64,000 bases of DNA, taken from Petrosia ficiformis. Its lineage: Eukaryota > Porifera > Demospongiae > Haplosclerida > Petrosiidae. Positions 39,144 through 50,488 of this stretch are shown here, piece by piece. Below the pieces are notes generated by a model that saw only the letters and a list, made by a program, of their open reading frames with translations, searched no databases and was not told where the DNA came from. The translations under genes were made by a program, and so were the position numbers. Location of the stretch: NCBI GenBank assembly GCA_947044365.1, contig OX345650.1:3765872-3829871 (forward strand). The letters run 5' to 3'. The stretch's first letter is position 1; each line of letters begins with the position of its first letter.

Positions 39144-41198
39144 TTACCATTTTATAAAGGCATTGAGTGTTTTTGAATGAAGTTGTTTAAAATCACCTAA
39201 AGCAACTATTAGCCTTTGAGCTACTCTTGGAGGAAGATGAGAACAAGATGGTAGATAGTTGACACTACTCCAACGAGACAGACATCGATAACACAACACC
39301 TCAAGTGAAGGAAAACTAGGTGAAATAGTACGATAAACTAGATTGGAAAAGAATGTGATTAGAAACACGTAATAACTTAATAAATAATAATGTAATGAAT
39401 TTATTTATTGTAAAATTAATACGTACGTCAGGGTTATATTTAGGTGGATGGGAGATTGAAGGTTTAGCAATACAAATGGTACACGGAAGTAAAAAACTAA
39501 TTATTATAACTCAATGTTCGCAAAACAAATTTATATGAAAACAAAAATTAATTCTTCCATATATTTTAAAAAATAATTATTACTCATGCACTATAGACTT
39601 TTCAGCGGACTTTTGCTTCTTCAAAACTTTCAAAATCAAGGGAGTTACATTTGGTGCTTTTATGGCTGGGCCATAGAGGACCCATAAAAGGGTACTGAAC
39701 ACAGAGAGAACACTGTGCACAACTTTCAATACATCATACACACACCTTTATCCTCAGTACTCATTTTTGATAACATTTTTGCGCTTCTTTCAGCAGCTGT
39801 ACGTGCTATAGAATATAAACATTTAATAAATATTCATAAAACTGAAAACCATATAAAACGTTTCATAGACGAATACTATATACAGAAGAACAGTATGCAC
39901 ACACTGGTTTCATTTACCTGAGTCAGAAACATGTTTACTCATCACTTGAGGATCACCAAATTTCATTGGTATTTCTTTCCCACCTAATCTGTGACCCCCG
40001 CCTCCAAAAGACTCTTGAGGAATTTGCTGTGTGAAAATTATTTCATGATTTAAATAAATACAGAAATTACAAAATTAGATCCCAGAGATATAGATATGCC
40101 CAGGATTTCCAAGTGGTGGCCAGAAATTGATTTGTTTCATTCATTATTGCTGTATTCACTATTGGCTTCATAAGCAATTAGTTCAAGCCATTTCATTACC
40201 ATGCTAGTTTGTACTGACCACTGCCGGCCACTGTGGACACATCTCTGAAAAGCTACTACAATTTCCATGCAAACAGTTTAAAATCTTCAAAAACATACAT
40301 GCTCATTTACCTGTTGTCCTGGAAACACTCCAGGATGAGGAGGTAAACCCATAGGACCACCAGGACGGAAAACACCATGTCCTGGAGGTTGATTAGGCCA
40401 TGGTAATGGAGCAGGGTGTTGTGGGTTAGGACCAGGTGGTTGGTGTAGTGGGTTAGGAGCAGGTGGTTGTTGATGTAGTGGGATAGGGGGTGGTGGTTGT
40501 TGGGATGGGTTAGAGTCATCTTCCTCCTCTTCTTCCTCCATTTCTTCTTCATCTTTTGGCATGGATTGTGTAGTGTGACTAGTCTCCATAGGTTCCTCTA
40601 CATCATGTGATATGTCATGTGATGTATCGTTATATCATAATTATTATGTATTGAATAATAAACAGGTATTAGTAATAATATAATATGACATGGTGTGTGA
40701 TAAAAATATAGTAGAATCTCTCTATTCTGGAGTGTGGACACCATTGAGACCAAGTAAACTGTCCTAATTACAGAGGTTGTCCTCATTTCATGAACGAATT
40801 TATATTATAATGACATTTTAAGTTTCCTTAATACAGAGGTGTCCTCATTTCGTACAGTTTGGAATAGAGAAGTTCCACTGTGGAGAATAACATGATTGAA
40901 TGCTTGTTTTAGATTGGAAGCAAATCAAAATTTGGTTAGCTTAAACTTATTGGCATATTGAACCTCATGTCTAAAACTGTCAAAATTGATCAAATTTATA
41001 CAATAAGTCACAATTGTCAATTTATAACATGTAATAATTTGTATACACAAAAACAAAGTCTTTTTACATACCTAAATGAGAAGAGTCTGGTATTTTAGTT
41101 GGTTGTTTACTAATCACAAGAGAAGCACTAGGACAGAGTCCAAGATCTTGTAATGTACATGTGTGTTCCTCAGGAGTGAATTCTTTATGAGGAAATGG
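39144..41198 (-). pseudogene. Orphan second copy of UBX-gene 3' exons
   Basis: Exons matching exons 6-10 of the UBX gene: 41198-41072, 40597-40311, 40026-39918, 39805-39746 and 39337-39144, all with intact splice sites and phases. Substitutions are few: AERS for AERR, STED for SPED, a shorter end (FIKW then stop). The UBA and first half of the UBX domain are not present upstream on this strand within the window, where POT genes follow. It cannot encode a complete UBX protein unless joined to distant exons. Treated as a partial duplicate, but the reading frames have not decayed, so it is recent or still used. Confidence 0.75.
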
Positions 41199-41869
41199 CT
41201 AGAAGAATAAAGAATTAGCAATTGATATAAAGTACAGCTGCATATGTATGTACATGTATATATAATTGTCCTTGTACATCACGGTTCAAAGGTCACACTA
41301 CTGAGCATGCGCTTAAAAAAGATGCACGGAAAAAAGAATTATTTAGCAACTTTATTGGAGACAATGGCCATAATCCAATGCACAACATTATGGAGGCTCA
41401 GAGTAATGTACAGCAAGCAGAAAGACAAAGATGGCATAGGGCAAACAAGATGGAAACAGCAAGAGAGAGAGAGAGAGAACAGCAAAGATTAAGAGCACAA
41501 CTGAGAGACAGTGCAAGGCAGAGAGAAAGAAAAGAACTCAGCAGCGTGTAACACAGTTGAGAGCAACTCAAACAGAACAGAGGAGAGCAAGGGTAAATGT
41601 TAGCAATAAAATAATCAGTAAAGAGGCTAGAACAATAGCAAATATTATAGCAGAATTTCTGTGTGTATTTGCAAATGTATACAATTATACAACAGATCTA
41701 ATTCAGTCTTATATAATCAAAATAAAATGCTATCATAGAAATAACAAGATCTAAATACTATACAGGTACATGTAAAATAATGGCCATTATAATTCATATT
41801 ATCATCTGTTTAATCATATAGAGTACATGTAACCAGTATATCTGTACTACTGTGATAGACTGAATATGT

Positions 41870-42110
41870 ATGATATACTGTGCTGTCTATACATGTATAT
41901 AAACCAGATGATATACTGTACATGTATATAAACCAGATGATATACTGTACATGTATATAAATCAGGTGATATACTGTACATGTAAATAAACCAGGTGATA
42001 TCATGTACATGTGTATAAACCATGTGATATACTGTACATGTATATAAACCAGAAGATATACTGTACATGTACATAAACCAGGTTATATACTCTATATGTA
42101 TATAAGCAAG
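41870..42110. repeat. 29-bp minisatellite array 3' of POT-12
   Basis: About eight copies of the 29-bp unit with AAACCAGATGATATACTG and AAACCAGGTGATAT variants, ending about 200 bases 3' of the POT-12 stop. Confidence 0.9.
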
Positions 42111-42312
42111 GTCATGGCTGCATTCCTTTAAGTAGTGCTTCATCACTCATCAGTGATAGCCGTTAAACAAGATGTGTTAACATGTATTCAATACTTTGTA
42201 CCACAAAACAGTAACTGTGAATGATATAAATTATCACTACTTTTAAAACAAAATTTCTAAAAAAAACTAGCACAAATAAAATTATTATTGTCAACAAACT
42301 CTCACTGCTCAA

Positions 42313-44025
42313 TTATCGAACAGTATGATAAGTAAAATCCTTCGAATAATTATATTCATTATCATAATCAAATGATTCTCTATTTCTTATTAGTTGTCTC
42401 TCAGTGTACTCTTCGATGACAGCCTGCCGATTGATTTCAGATGATTCCTCTCTCTGACGATACCTGTACCAACGAAATATGATGATGAATATAATTAAAG
42501 AGAGAACAGCTAAACAGGTCTTCACTACAGTTAGCCTGTAATCAAAGCTTTGATGCAAATTTCGTATTGGAAAAGGAATCTGAAACAGTACATAAACCGA
42601 CTGATAAGCATACCACAGTCCAATGAGTAGACCTTGCATACTACGTGGACCCTGAGCTAAGATGAATTCAAGAGCCGAGAGGAATACCAATATGAATGAC
42701 AATCCATTAAGAAACTGTGATGCAATAATAACTGGAGGAATATAATTTGGAGGACTCACACTTTCATTGAATGTGAAGTAGAAGAATATATCATAAGAAC
42801 TGGAGTTTACACTTTCAATGAAATTGTAGAGTGATACATCAACAGCTGTCATTAAACCTAATGACATCACAACTAGTATGAGACCTGCTCCCATTTTGTT
42901 TAGAATACTGATCCTGTATGTGTATCGATTAAAACATGGTCTTATAATCAACATGTGTACTGGAATCAGTAGAAAAGGTAAAATAGATTGGATATTTACG
43001 TAAATGAGAAAGTCGTAGTGTAAAGTAGATTGCTCATTATCAGAATAAAGGGTATTATAATAGTAACCAGTAAAAGATGACAAAGTATTTGGTAACAAAT
43101 GGAATCCAAACAGAGATGTAAGTACCCCCAAGATTCTACAAAATGTCTTAACATCCTCCACTTCTTCAGTAGTAAATGGTCCCCCATACCTGTTCTTAGC
43201 TAGATCCAGTCTGGAAGGAACTTCTCCATATGTGAAGGCACTGCGAAACACAGGTTGACTATGATGTCTTGCATAGTTCAGAACTTTGAATATGTGTTTA
43301 ACAGGATTGATACGACCTACTGGTTCTGTAGTGAAGTAACTATGATGATCACAACAAGTCAAGAGTGTAATAAAAATTGAAATGAACGCAAAACCCCCCA
43401 AAACAGCAACACCATAAAATGCATATATCCCAAAACTTATAAATGGAAGTATAATGTTAGTAGAGTAAAATGACCAAAAGTACCAGTTAACAAACACACT
43501 CAACTTGGCATTAGAAGCAAATTGTAACTGATCTGTTCCAAACTGTATAGCATTTGCTTCAAATAATCCTAATCCAAACTGATATATTACCAGACCAACA
43601 CAAGCAGGAACAAGCAGTTTATATTCAATGAAGCATTTTGTAAAACTTTCACAATACATGATAAAACCTGCTGTTACAGTAGGTACAGCAATGAATATAC
43701 CAATCAGTGCAACAATGGTACCAACAATCATAAGTTTATATCGAGACAAGCAAACCTCACCCATTAGCCCAGAAACAGGATACAGAAGATAAACAACTGC
43801 TTGAACTACTGACACAGCAATGAATAGATACAGAAAAGAAGGAAAAATTGATAAGAACTGAAAATACAAGTAGTACCCAAAGCTATGAATTAACACACTC
43901 CATGTTAAGAGAAGCAGTATTCCTTTTGAACAGACACATCCTACACAACAAGTTCTACAACACCTGATACAACAACCTCTTGACTCTCTTCTGTTCAGTA
44001 TAGATTGGTTCTGCTCACCCTCCAT
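42313..44025 (-). CDS. POT-12: POT/PTR (SLC15-like) transporter
   Basis: Complete intronless 570-residue paralog. Start MEGEQNQSILNRRES, Cys cluster with CCRTCC, HSFGYYLYF, LSRYKLM, EANAIQFGTDQLQFASN, NRYGGPFTTEEVEDVK, PRSMQGLLIGLWYAY, and a tail with FDYDNEYNYSKDF. The first luminal loop is of the FIMYCESFTKC type (as POT-4 and 17), although the gene is the positional partner of POT-7 in block A, which has the LLKSGQC type: a clear loop mismatch between duplicates. The TM7-TM8 loop is YYYNTLYSDNEQS; the late loop has NSSS and NESV. Function as for the family. Confidence 0.9.
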   Translation of the reverse strand: MEGEQNQSILNRRESRGCCIRCCRTCCVGCVCSKGILLLLTWSVLIHSFGYYLYFQFLSIFPSFLYLFIAVSVVQAVVYLLYPVSGLMGEVCLSRYKLMIVGTIVALIGIFIAVPTVTAGFIMYCESFTKCFIEYKLLVPACVGLVIYQFGLGLFEANAIQFGTDQLQFASNAKLSVFVNWYFWSFYSTNIILPFISFGIYAFYGVAVLGGFAFISIFITLLTCCDHHSYFTTEPVGRINPVKHIFKVLNYARHHSQPVFRSAFTYGEVPSRLDLAKNRYGGPFTTEEVEDVKTFCRILGVLTSLFGFHLLPNTLSSFTGYYYNTLYSDNEQSTLHYDFLIYVNIQSILPFLLIPVHMLIIRPCFNRYTYRISILNKMGAGLILVVMSLGLMTAVDVSLYNFIESVNSSSYDIFFYFTFNESVSPPNYIPPVIIASQFLNGLSFILVFLSALEFILAQGPRSMQGLLIGLWYAYQSVYVLFQIPFPIRNLHQSFDYRLTVVKTCLAVLSLIIFIIIFRWYRYRQREESSEINRQAVIEEYTERQLIRNRESFDYDNEYNYSKDFTYHTVR

Positions 44026-44960
44026 TATGTCAAGTACATGTATAACTATACTAAATTATTACTAATAGGAAATGTTATTATAGTGAAACAACCAACATAT
44101 TTTAATAATAGTATTAATAGAAATATTACTATTTATAGAATGTATAACTATTACACATAATATCATATAATTATATAAGTTATGTGAATATATTCATTAA
44201 TCAGATTTAGAAACTTTGACTACAACTTTAACAATAATATTATTATTATAGTTATGTGGTTATGCTACTTTAATAGGAAATGTTATCCTAATCTTTCAAC
44301 AGTTATTATATAGTAACATCACAAATGTTATATAGTATAAATACACTTGAACTTTCCCAACAACTAGACATATTATGATGATGATGTAGGTCATGTGAGA
44401 GTCATTTCAAAATAAAAAAAGACCCACAACTTTAACTATATAAACTACTATCTTAAGAGTTGTAATATCATTGTTAAATTTACAATTTCATACAATATTC
44501 ACATTATTTGTTACACATTAATATATATAACAACTGTGACTCAATGTATATTCCTAATCACACACACCAATATGTGCCATATGATCCTGTAAGTAAACTG
44601 TGTAGCAAGTACTCTTAGGGTCAGTACTGTGCCATATGACTCTATCTAAACACTGATATATGACTGATAGAACTGTGAATGTGAAAATATAGTACATATT
44701 TTGTTGTGATATGTACTAAACAGTACATGCCTTACTAGTTAACAAAGAGTTACTACTATTAGTGACAATACAATTGCGACAATTTGGTTCATGCTTTAAA
44801 ATATTATCTGTTGTGTATTTTAGAAATTCCTTGATTCTGTGAAGACAGGAAGCCATTCTATAGAACACATGGTAGCACATTCCATAGAACACGTGATAGT
44901 TATTGTGAAAAAACTAAGAAATCAATTGTCAACATGTACCTGAAAAAAATGACAGAATAG
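44026..44960. other. POT-12 5' flank, no gene
   Basis: The first 435 bases match the 5' flanks of POT-7 and POT-14. The rest holds unremarkable AT-rich sequence with a direct repeat (CATTCTATAGAACAC and CATTCCATAGAACACG at about 44,855-44,890). No coding sequence. Confidence 0.6.
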
Positions 44961-44969
44961 TTAATATTT

Positions 44970-45065
44970 ATGATATACTGTACATGTATATAAACCATGT
45001 GATATACTGTACATGTATATAAACCAGGTGATATACTGTACATGTATATAAACCAGGTGTATACT
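44970..45065. repeat. 29-bp minisatellite array 3' of POT-13
   Basis: Three to four units (AAACCATGTGATATACTG, AAACCAGGTGATATACTG) about 200 bases 3' of the POT-13 stop. Confidence 0.9.
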
Positions 45066-45265
45066 CTACATGGCTGCATTCCTTTCAAGTAGTGCTTCAT
45101 CACTCATCAGTGATATCCTTCAAACAAGATGTGTTGTGTTAACATGTATTCATTACAAAACAGTAACTGTGAATTATATAAATTACCATTACGTTTAAAA
45201 ACAAAATTTCAATACAAAACTAACACAAATAAAATTATTATTGTCAACAAACTCTCGCTATTCAA

Positions 45266-46981
45266 TTACTGAACAGTATGATAAGTAAAATCCTTCAAAT
45301 AATTGTATTCATTATCATAATCAAAGGATTCTCTATTTCTTATTAGTTGTCTCTCTGTGTACTCTTCAATGACAGCTTGTTGATTGATTTCAGATGTTTC
45401 CTCTCTCTGACGATACTTGTACCAACGAGATATGATGATAAATATAATTAAAGAGAGAACAGCTAAACAAGTCTTCAGTAGAGTTAGCCAGTAATGATGT
45501 AGTGGAGCAGGAATCTGAAGCAGTACAAAAACTGACTGATAAGCATACCACAGTCCAATTAGTAGACCTTGCATACTACGTGGACCCTGAGCTATGATGA
45601 ATTCAAGAGCAGAGAGGAATACCAATATGAGTGATAATCCATTAAGAAACTGTGATACAATAATAACTGGAGGAATATAATTAGGAGGACTTTCACTTTC
45701 ATTGAATGATGTGGAGTTGAGGGATATATTTTCATAGGAACTCCAGTTTACTTTTTCAATGAAATTGTAGAGTAATACATCAACAGCTGTCATTAAACCT
45801 AATGACATCACAACTAGTATGAGACCTGCTCCCATTTTGTTTAGCATACTGATCCTGTATGTGTATCGATTAAAACATGGTCTTATAATCCACATGTGTA
45901 CTGGAATCAGTAGAACAGGTAAAATATATTGGATGTTTACATAATAGAGAAAGAGGTACTCTGAAACAGTTTGCTGATTATTAGAAAAATGGGTATAAAC
46001 AGCAAAATATGTTACAGTGTTTGGTAAAAGAAGGAATCCAAACAGAGATGTAAGTACCACCAAGATTCTACCAAATGTCTTAACATCCTCCACTTCTTCA
46101 GTAGTAAATGGTCCCCCATACCTGTTCTTAGCTAGATCCAGTCTGGAAGGAACTTCTCCATATGTGAAGGCACTGCGAAACACAGGTTGACTATGATGTC
46201 TTGCATAGTTCAGAACTTTGAATATGTGTTTAACAGGATTGATACGACCTACTGGTTCTGTAGTAAGGTGCTTGCGATAACCACAACACAACAGTATAAC
46301 AAAAATTAAAATGAATGAAAAACCAAACAAACCCCCTACACCACTAAATCCATATCTTTCTGTATAAACGCTTACTCCAACAAAAATAATAAATGGATGT
46401 ATAATGTTAGTAGTGTATATTGACCAAAAATACCAGTTAACAAACACACTCAACTTCTCATTAGAAGCAAATAGTAACTGATCTGTTCCAAACTGTATAG
46501 CATTTGCTTCAAATAATCCTAATCCAAACTGATATATTACTAGACCAATACAAACAGGAACAAGAAATGGATAATCAACGGAGCATTTTGTGGTTACAAA
46601 ACATTCATCTGATATCAAACGTTCCACTGCTGTAGTAAGTACAGTAATAACTATACCAATCAGTGCAAGAATAGTACCAGCTATCATAAGTTTATATCGA
46701 GACAAGCAAACCTCACCCATTAGACCAGCAACAGGATACAGAAGATAAACAACTGCTTGAACTACTGACACAGCAATGAATAGATACAGAAAAGAAGGAA
46801 AAAAATATAAGAACTCAAAATACAAGTAATACCCAAAGCTATGAATTAACACACTCCATGTTAAGAGAAGTAGTATTCCTTTTGAACAGACGCATCCTAC
46901 ACAACAAGTTCTACAACACCTGATACAACAACCTCTTGACTCTCTCCTGTTCAGTATAGATTGGTTCTGCTCACCTTCCAT
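45266..46981 (-). CDS. POT-13: POT/PTR (SLC15-like) transporter
   Basis: Complete intronless 571-residue paralog. It combines a first luminal loop of the Cys-containing RLISDECFVTTKC type (POT-3/6/7 group) with a TM7-TM8 loop of the YTHFSNNQQ type (POT-5/17 group). Motifs: VLIHSFGYY, LSRYKLM, EANAIQFGTDQLLFASN, NRYGGPFTTEEVEDVK, PRSMQGLLIGLWYAY. The late loop has NWSS, NISL, NSTS and NESE, the richest set of sequons in the array. The segment before TM12 is shortened (PAPLHHYW). The tail has EETSEINQQAV. Immediately 5' lies POT-14, whose remaining C-terminal half is close to this one. Confidence 0.9.
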   Translation of the reverse strand: MEGEQNQSILNRRESRGCCIRCCRTCCVGCVCSKGILLLLTWSVLIHSFGYYLYFEFLYFFPSFLYLFIAVSVVQAVVYLLYPVAGLMGEVCLSRYKLMIAGTILALIGIVITVLTTAVERLISDECFVTTKCSVDYPFLVPVCIGLVIYQFGLGLFEANAIQFGTDQLLFASNEKLSVFVNWYFWSIYTTNIIHPFIIFVGVSVYTERYGFSGVGGLFGFSFILIFVILLCCGYRKHLTTEPVGRINPVKHIFKVLNYARHHSQPVFRSAFTYGEVPSRLDLAKNRYGGPFTTEEVEDVKTFGRILVVLTSLFGFLLLPNTVTYFAVYTHFSNNQQTVSEYLFLYYVNIQYILPVLLIPVHMWIIRPCFNRYTYRISMLNKMGAGLILVVMSLGLMTAVDVLLYNFIEKVNWSSYENISLNSTSFNESESPPNYIPPVIIVSQFLNGLSLILVFLSALEFIIAQGPRSMQGLLIGLWYAYQSVFVLLQIPAPLHHYWLTLLKTCLAVLSLIIFIIISRWYKYRQREETSEINQQAVIEEYTERQLIRNRESFDYDNEYNYLKDFTYHTVQ

Positions 46982-47560
46982 TATGTCAAGTACATGTATA
47001 ACTATACTAAATTATTACTAATAGGAAATACTATTATAGTGAAACTACCCCAGCTCTTTTAATAATAGTATCAATAGAAATATTACTATTTATAGAATCT
47101 ATAACTATTACACATAATATCATATAGTTATGTGAATATATTCATTGATCAGATTTATTAAGTAAACTTTGACTACAACTTTAACAATAAGTCAGGTTTT
47201 GTAGCGTCAGTCACATTTACATTCATTGCTACACATTAATAAATACAAGCATAATGTTAGTTTTAACAACCAAGTAAGGCATTTACCGTTCAAGTATAAC
47301 AAATATCCCATTTTCACTTCCACAGTTCGATCAGTCGGTATCAATAATTTGATAAAGTTATATGGCACACTAATGACCATAAGAGCTTCTTGCTGCAGTT
47401 TGGTTTCAGGACCATATGGCACATATTAGTGTGTGTAATTAGGAATATACCTTGAGTCAATTAACAAAATGTTACTACTGTTAGTGACAATAAAATTGAG
47501 AAAATTAGCTCATGCTTCAAAATCTTATCATAAACACTTTTGCCCATGTATATACACAAG
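46982..47560. other. Intergenic between POT-13 and the POT-14 satellite
   Basis: POT-type 5' flank (ACTATACTAAATTATTACTA), followed from about 47,190 by the unit containing GGCACATATTAGTGTGTGT that also lies at 25,980 and 49,998. No gene. Confidence 0.6.
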
Positions 47561-47564
47561 ATTA

Positions 47565-47730
47565 TATACTGTACATGTATATAAAACCAAGTGATATGAT
47601 GTACATGTATATAAACCATGTGATATACTGTACATGTATATAAACCAGGTGATATTATGTACATGGACATCTATATAACCAGGTGATATACTGTACATGT
47701 ATATAAACCAGGTTATATACTCTATATGTA
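47565..47730. repeat. 29-bp minisatellite array 3' of POT-14
   Basis: About five units including AAACCAGGTGATATTATG and AAACCAGGTTATATACTC variants, ending about 230 bases 3' of the POT-14 stop. Confidence 0.9.
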
Positions 47731-47957
47731 TATAAGCAAGGTCATGGGTACATTCCTTTCAAGTAGTGCTTCATCACTCATCAGTGAGCGCTGTCAAACA
47801 AGATCAGTTGTGTTAACATGTATTCAATACTTTGTACCACAAAACAGTAACTGTGAATTATATAAATTATCATTACTTTTAAAAACAAAATGTTCTATAT
47901 AAAACTAGCACAAATAATATAAATAATTATTATTGTCGACAAACTCTCACTATTCAA

Positions 47958-48862
47958 TCACTGAACAGTATAAAATGAGAAATCTCTCAAATAATTATTA
48001 TATTCATCATCATCATAATCAAATGTGTACTCCTCAATGACAGCTTGTCGATTGATTTCCGATGATTCCTCTCTCTGACGATACTTATAACAACGAGATA
48101 TAATCATGAATATGATGAAAAAGACAACAGCTAAACAAGTCTTCAATATAGTTAGCCAGTAATGAAAGTGTTGATATACCTTCAGAAATAGAGCAGGAAT
48201 CTGAAGCAGTACATAAACTGACTGATAAGCATACCACAGTCCAATGAGTAGACCTTGCATACTACGTGGACCCTGAGGTAAGATGAATTCAAGAGCAGAG
48301 AGGAATACCCATATGAATGATAATCCATTAAGAAACTGTGATACAATAATAACTGGAGGAATATAATTTGGAGGACTCCCACTTTCATTGAATGATGTGG
48401 AGAAGGCTGATATATTTTCATAGGAACTCAAGTTTACACTTTCTATGAAATTGTAGAGTGATACATCAACAGCTGTTATTAAACCTAATGACTTCACAAC
48501 TAGTATGAGACCTGCTACCATTTTGTTTAGAATACTGATCCTGTATGTGTATCGATTAAAACATGGTCTTATAATCAACATGTGTACTGGAATTAGTAGA
48601 ACAGGTAAAATATATTGGATGTTTACATAATAGAGAAAGAGGTACTCTGAAACAGTTTGCTGATTATTAGGAAAGAAGGAAAAAAGGATGTGAACTGAAA
48701 AAATAAGTAATACCCAAAGCTATGAATTAACATACTCCATGTTAAGAGAAGTAGTATTCCTTTTGAACAGACGCATCCTACACAACAAGTTCTACAACAC
48801 CTGATACAACAACCTCTTGACTCTCTCCTGTTCAGTATAGATTGGTTCTGCTCACCTTCCAT
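47958..48862 (-). pseudogene. POT-14: POT pseudogene with a large internal deletion
   Basis: N-terminal 65 or so codons (MEGEQNQSILNRRES, Cys cluster, MLIHSFGYYLFF, FFPSF) run directly, at about 48,670, into sequence of the TM7-TM8 loop (antisense of SNNQQTVSEY), so TM2 to TM7 are missing, about 0.8 kb. The junction is out of frame and stops after 79 residues. The C-terminal part (207 codons open, 48,581-47,958) is otherwise normal, with PRSMQGLLIGLWYAY, but has PQG for AQG and lacks about ten codons in the tail between EEYT and FDYDDDEYN. Confidence 0.88.
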
Positions 48863-50135
48863 TATGTCAAGTACATGTATAACTATACTAAATTATTACT
48901 AATAGGAAATACTATTATAGTGAAACAACCCACATATTTTAATAATAGTATCAATAGAAATATTACTATTTATAGAATCTATAACTATTACACATAATAT
49001 CATATAATTATATAAGTTATGTGAATATATTCGTTGATCAGATTTATTAATGAAACTTTGACTACAACTTTAACAATAATATTATTATTATAATTATGAG
49101 GTTATGCTACTTTAATAGGAAATGTTATCCTAATGTTTCAACAGTTATTATATAGTAACATCACAAATGTTATACAGTATAAATACACTTGAACTTTCCC
49201 AACTACTAGACATATTATGATGATGATGTAGGTCATGTGAAAGTCATTTCAATAGGAAAGGTTATCATAATAAAAAAGACCCACAACTTTAACTACAATA
49301 AACTACATATATAAACTACTATCTTAAGAGTTGTAATATCATTGTTAAACTCAATGACAAAGAGTTTCAGTTAAATCACAATATTTGTTATGGCTCTGCG
49401 AAAATCTGACTTATGGATTGTGAATTTGTGATTTCAAAAATATTTTTTTGGGTTTACAAATAGAGCATTGAATTAGCTCTAGAATGATATATGGTACCTC
49501 CCAATTGAGATATAAAAACAAAGCAAGCAAAAAAAACTGTTAAAGTCATAAATCCTTCATTTTCAGAAAAACGCATTTAAATAAATTTATAATCATTGAT
49601 AAAAATTTATTTAGCAGTGGCTAGCAAAGCACAGAGATGTTTCCAAACCTCTCTGAAGATATGAGTGGATAGGTAAGACTATAGTGAAGCTTTTTATGCA
49701 GTAAAACGGTGATTGCTCAAGTAATCCATAGCTGTCTATTTGCACTCATATCTCAAAATCATCTATAAGTCAGGTTTTGTAGAGCCAGTCACATTTACAT
49801 TCATTGTTACACATTAAATATATACAAGCATAATGTTAGTTTTAAGAACCAAGTAAGACATTTACTGTTCAAGTATAACATGTTATCCCATTTTCACATC
49901 CACAGTTCAATCAGTCGGTATCAGTGTTTTGATAGTCATATGGCACACTAATGACTATAACAGCTTCTTGGTGCACAATTTGCTTTAGGGACCATATGGC
50001 ACATATTAGTGTGTGTCATTAGGAATATACCTTGAGTCAATTAACAAAGGGTTACTACTGTTAGCGACAATAAAATTGAGACTTTGGCTCGTGCTTCAAA
50101 ATCTTATCATAAACACTTTTGCACATGCATATAAA
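48863..50135. repeat. Segmental duplication block D (partner 24,990-26,160)
   Basis: POT 5' flank, then the segment with GTTATGGCTCTGCGAAAATC (49,386) and the segment ending CAAAATCTTATCATAAACAC, nearly identical by eye to 25,500-26,110. No gene. Together with POT-14/POT-15 it matches POT-7/POT-8 and their spacer. Confidence 0.85.
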
Positions 50136-50139
50136 CAAG

Positions 50140-50290
50140 ATTTTATACAGTACATGTATATAAACCAGGTGATATACTGTACATGTATATAACTCAGGTG
50201 ATATACTGTACATGTATATAAACCAGGTGATATACTGTACATGTATATATATAAACCAGGCTATATACTCTATATGTATATAAGCAAGGT
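50140..50290. repeat. 29-bp minisatellite array 3' of POT-15
   Basis: About five units (AAACCAGGTGATATACTG and relatives), ending 200 bases 3' of the POT-15 stop. Its partner in block A is the short tract into which POT-8 is fused. Confidence 0.9.
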
Positions 50291-50488
50291 CATGGCTGTA
50301 TTCCTTTCCAGTAGTACTTCATCTCTCATCAGTGATAGCCTTCAAACAAGATCAGTTGTGTTAACATGTATTCAATACTTTGTACCACAAAACAGTAACT
50401 GAATGATTATTAAAAACAAAATGTTCTATACAAAACTAGCACAAATAATAAAAATAATTATTATTGTCAACAAACTCTCACTATTCAA

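Larger units (their letters stand above)
37761..44460. repeat. Segmental duplication block B (partner 18,304-25,480)
   Basis: Collinear copy of block A: the five 3' exons of the UBX gene, the arginine-rich stretch, the minisatellite, POT-12 and its 5' flank. Compared with A it lacks the SINE and has about 480 extra bases at 38,142-38,618, where repeats of the 47.3-kb type (CATGCTTCAAAA) are found. Confidence 0.85.
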
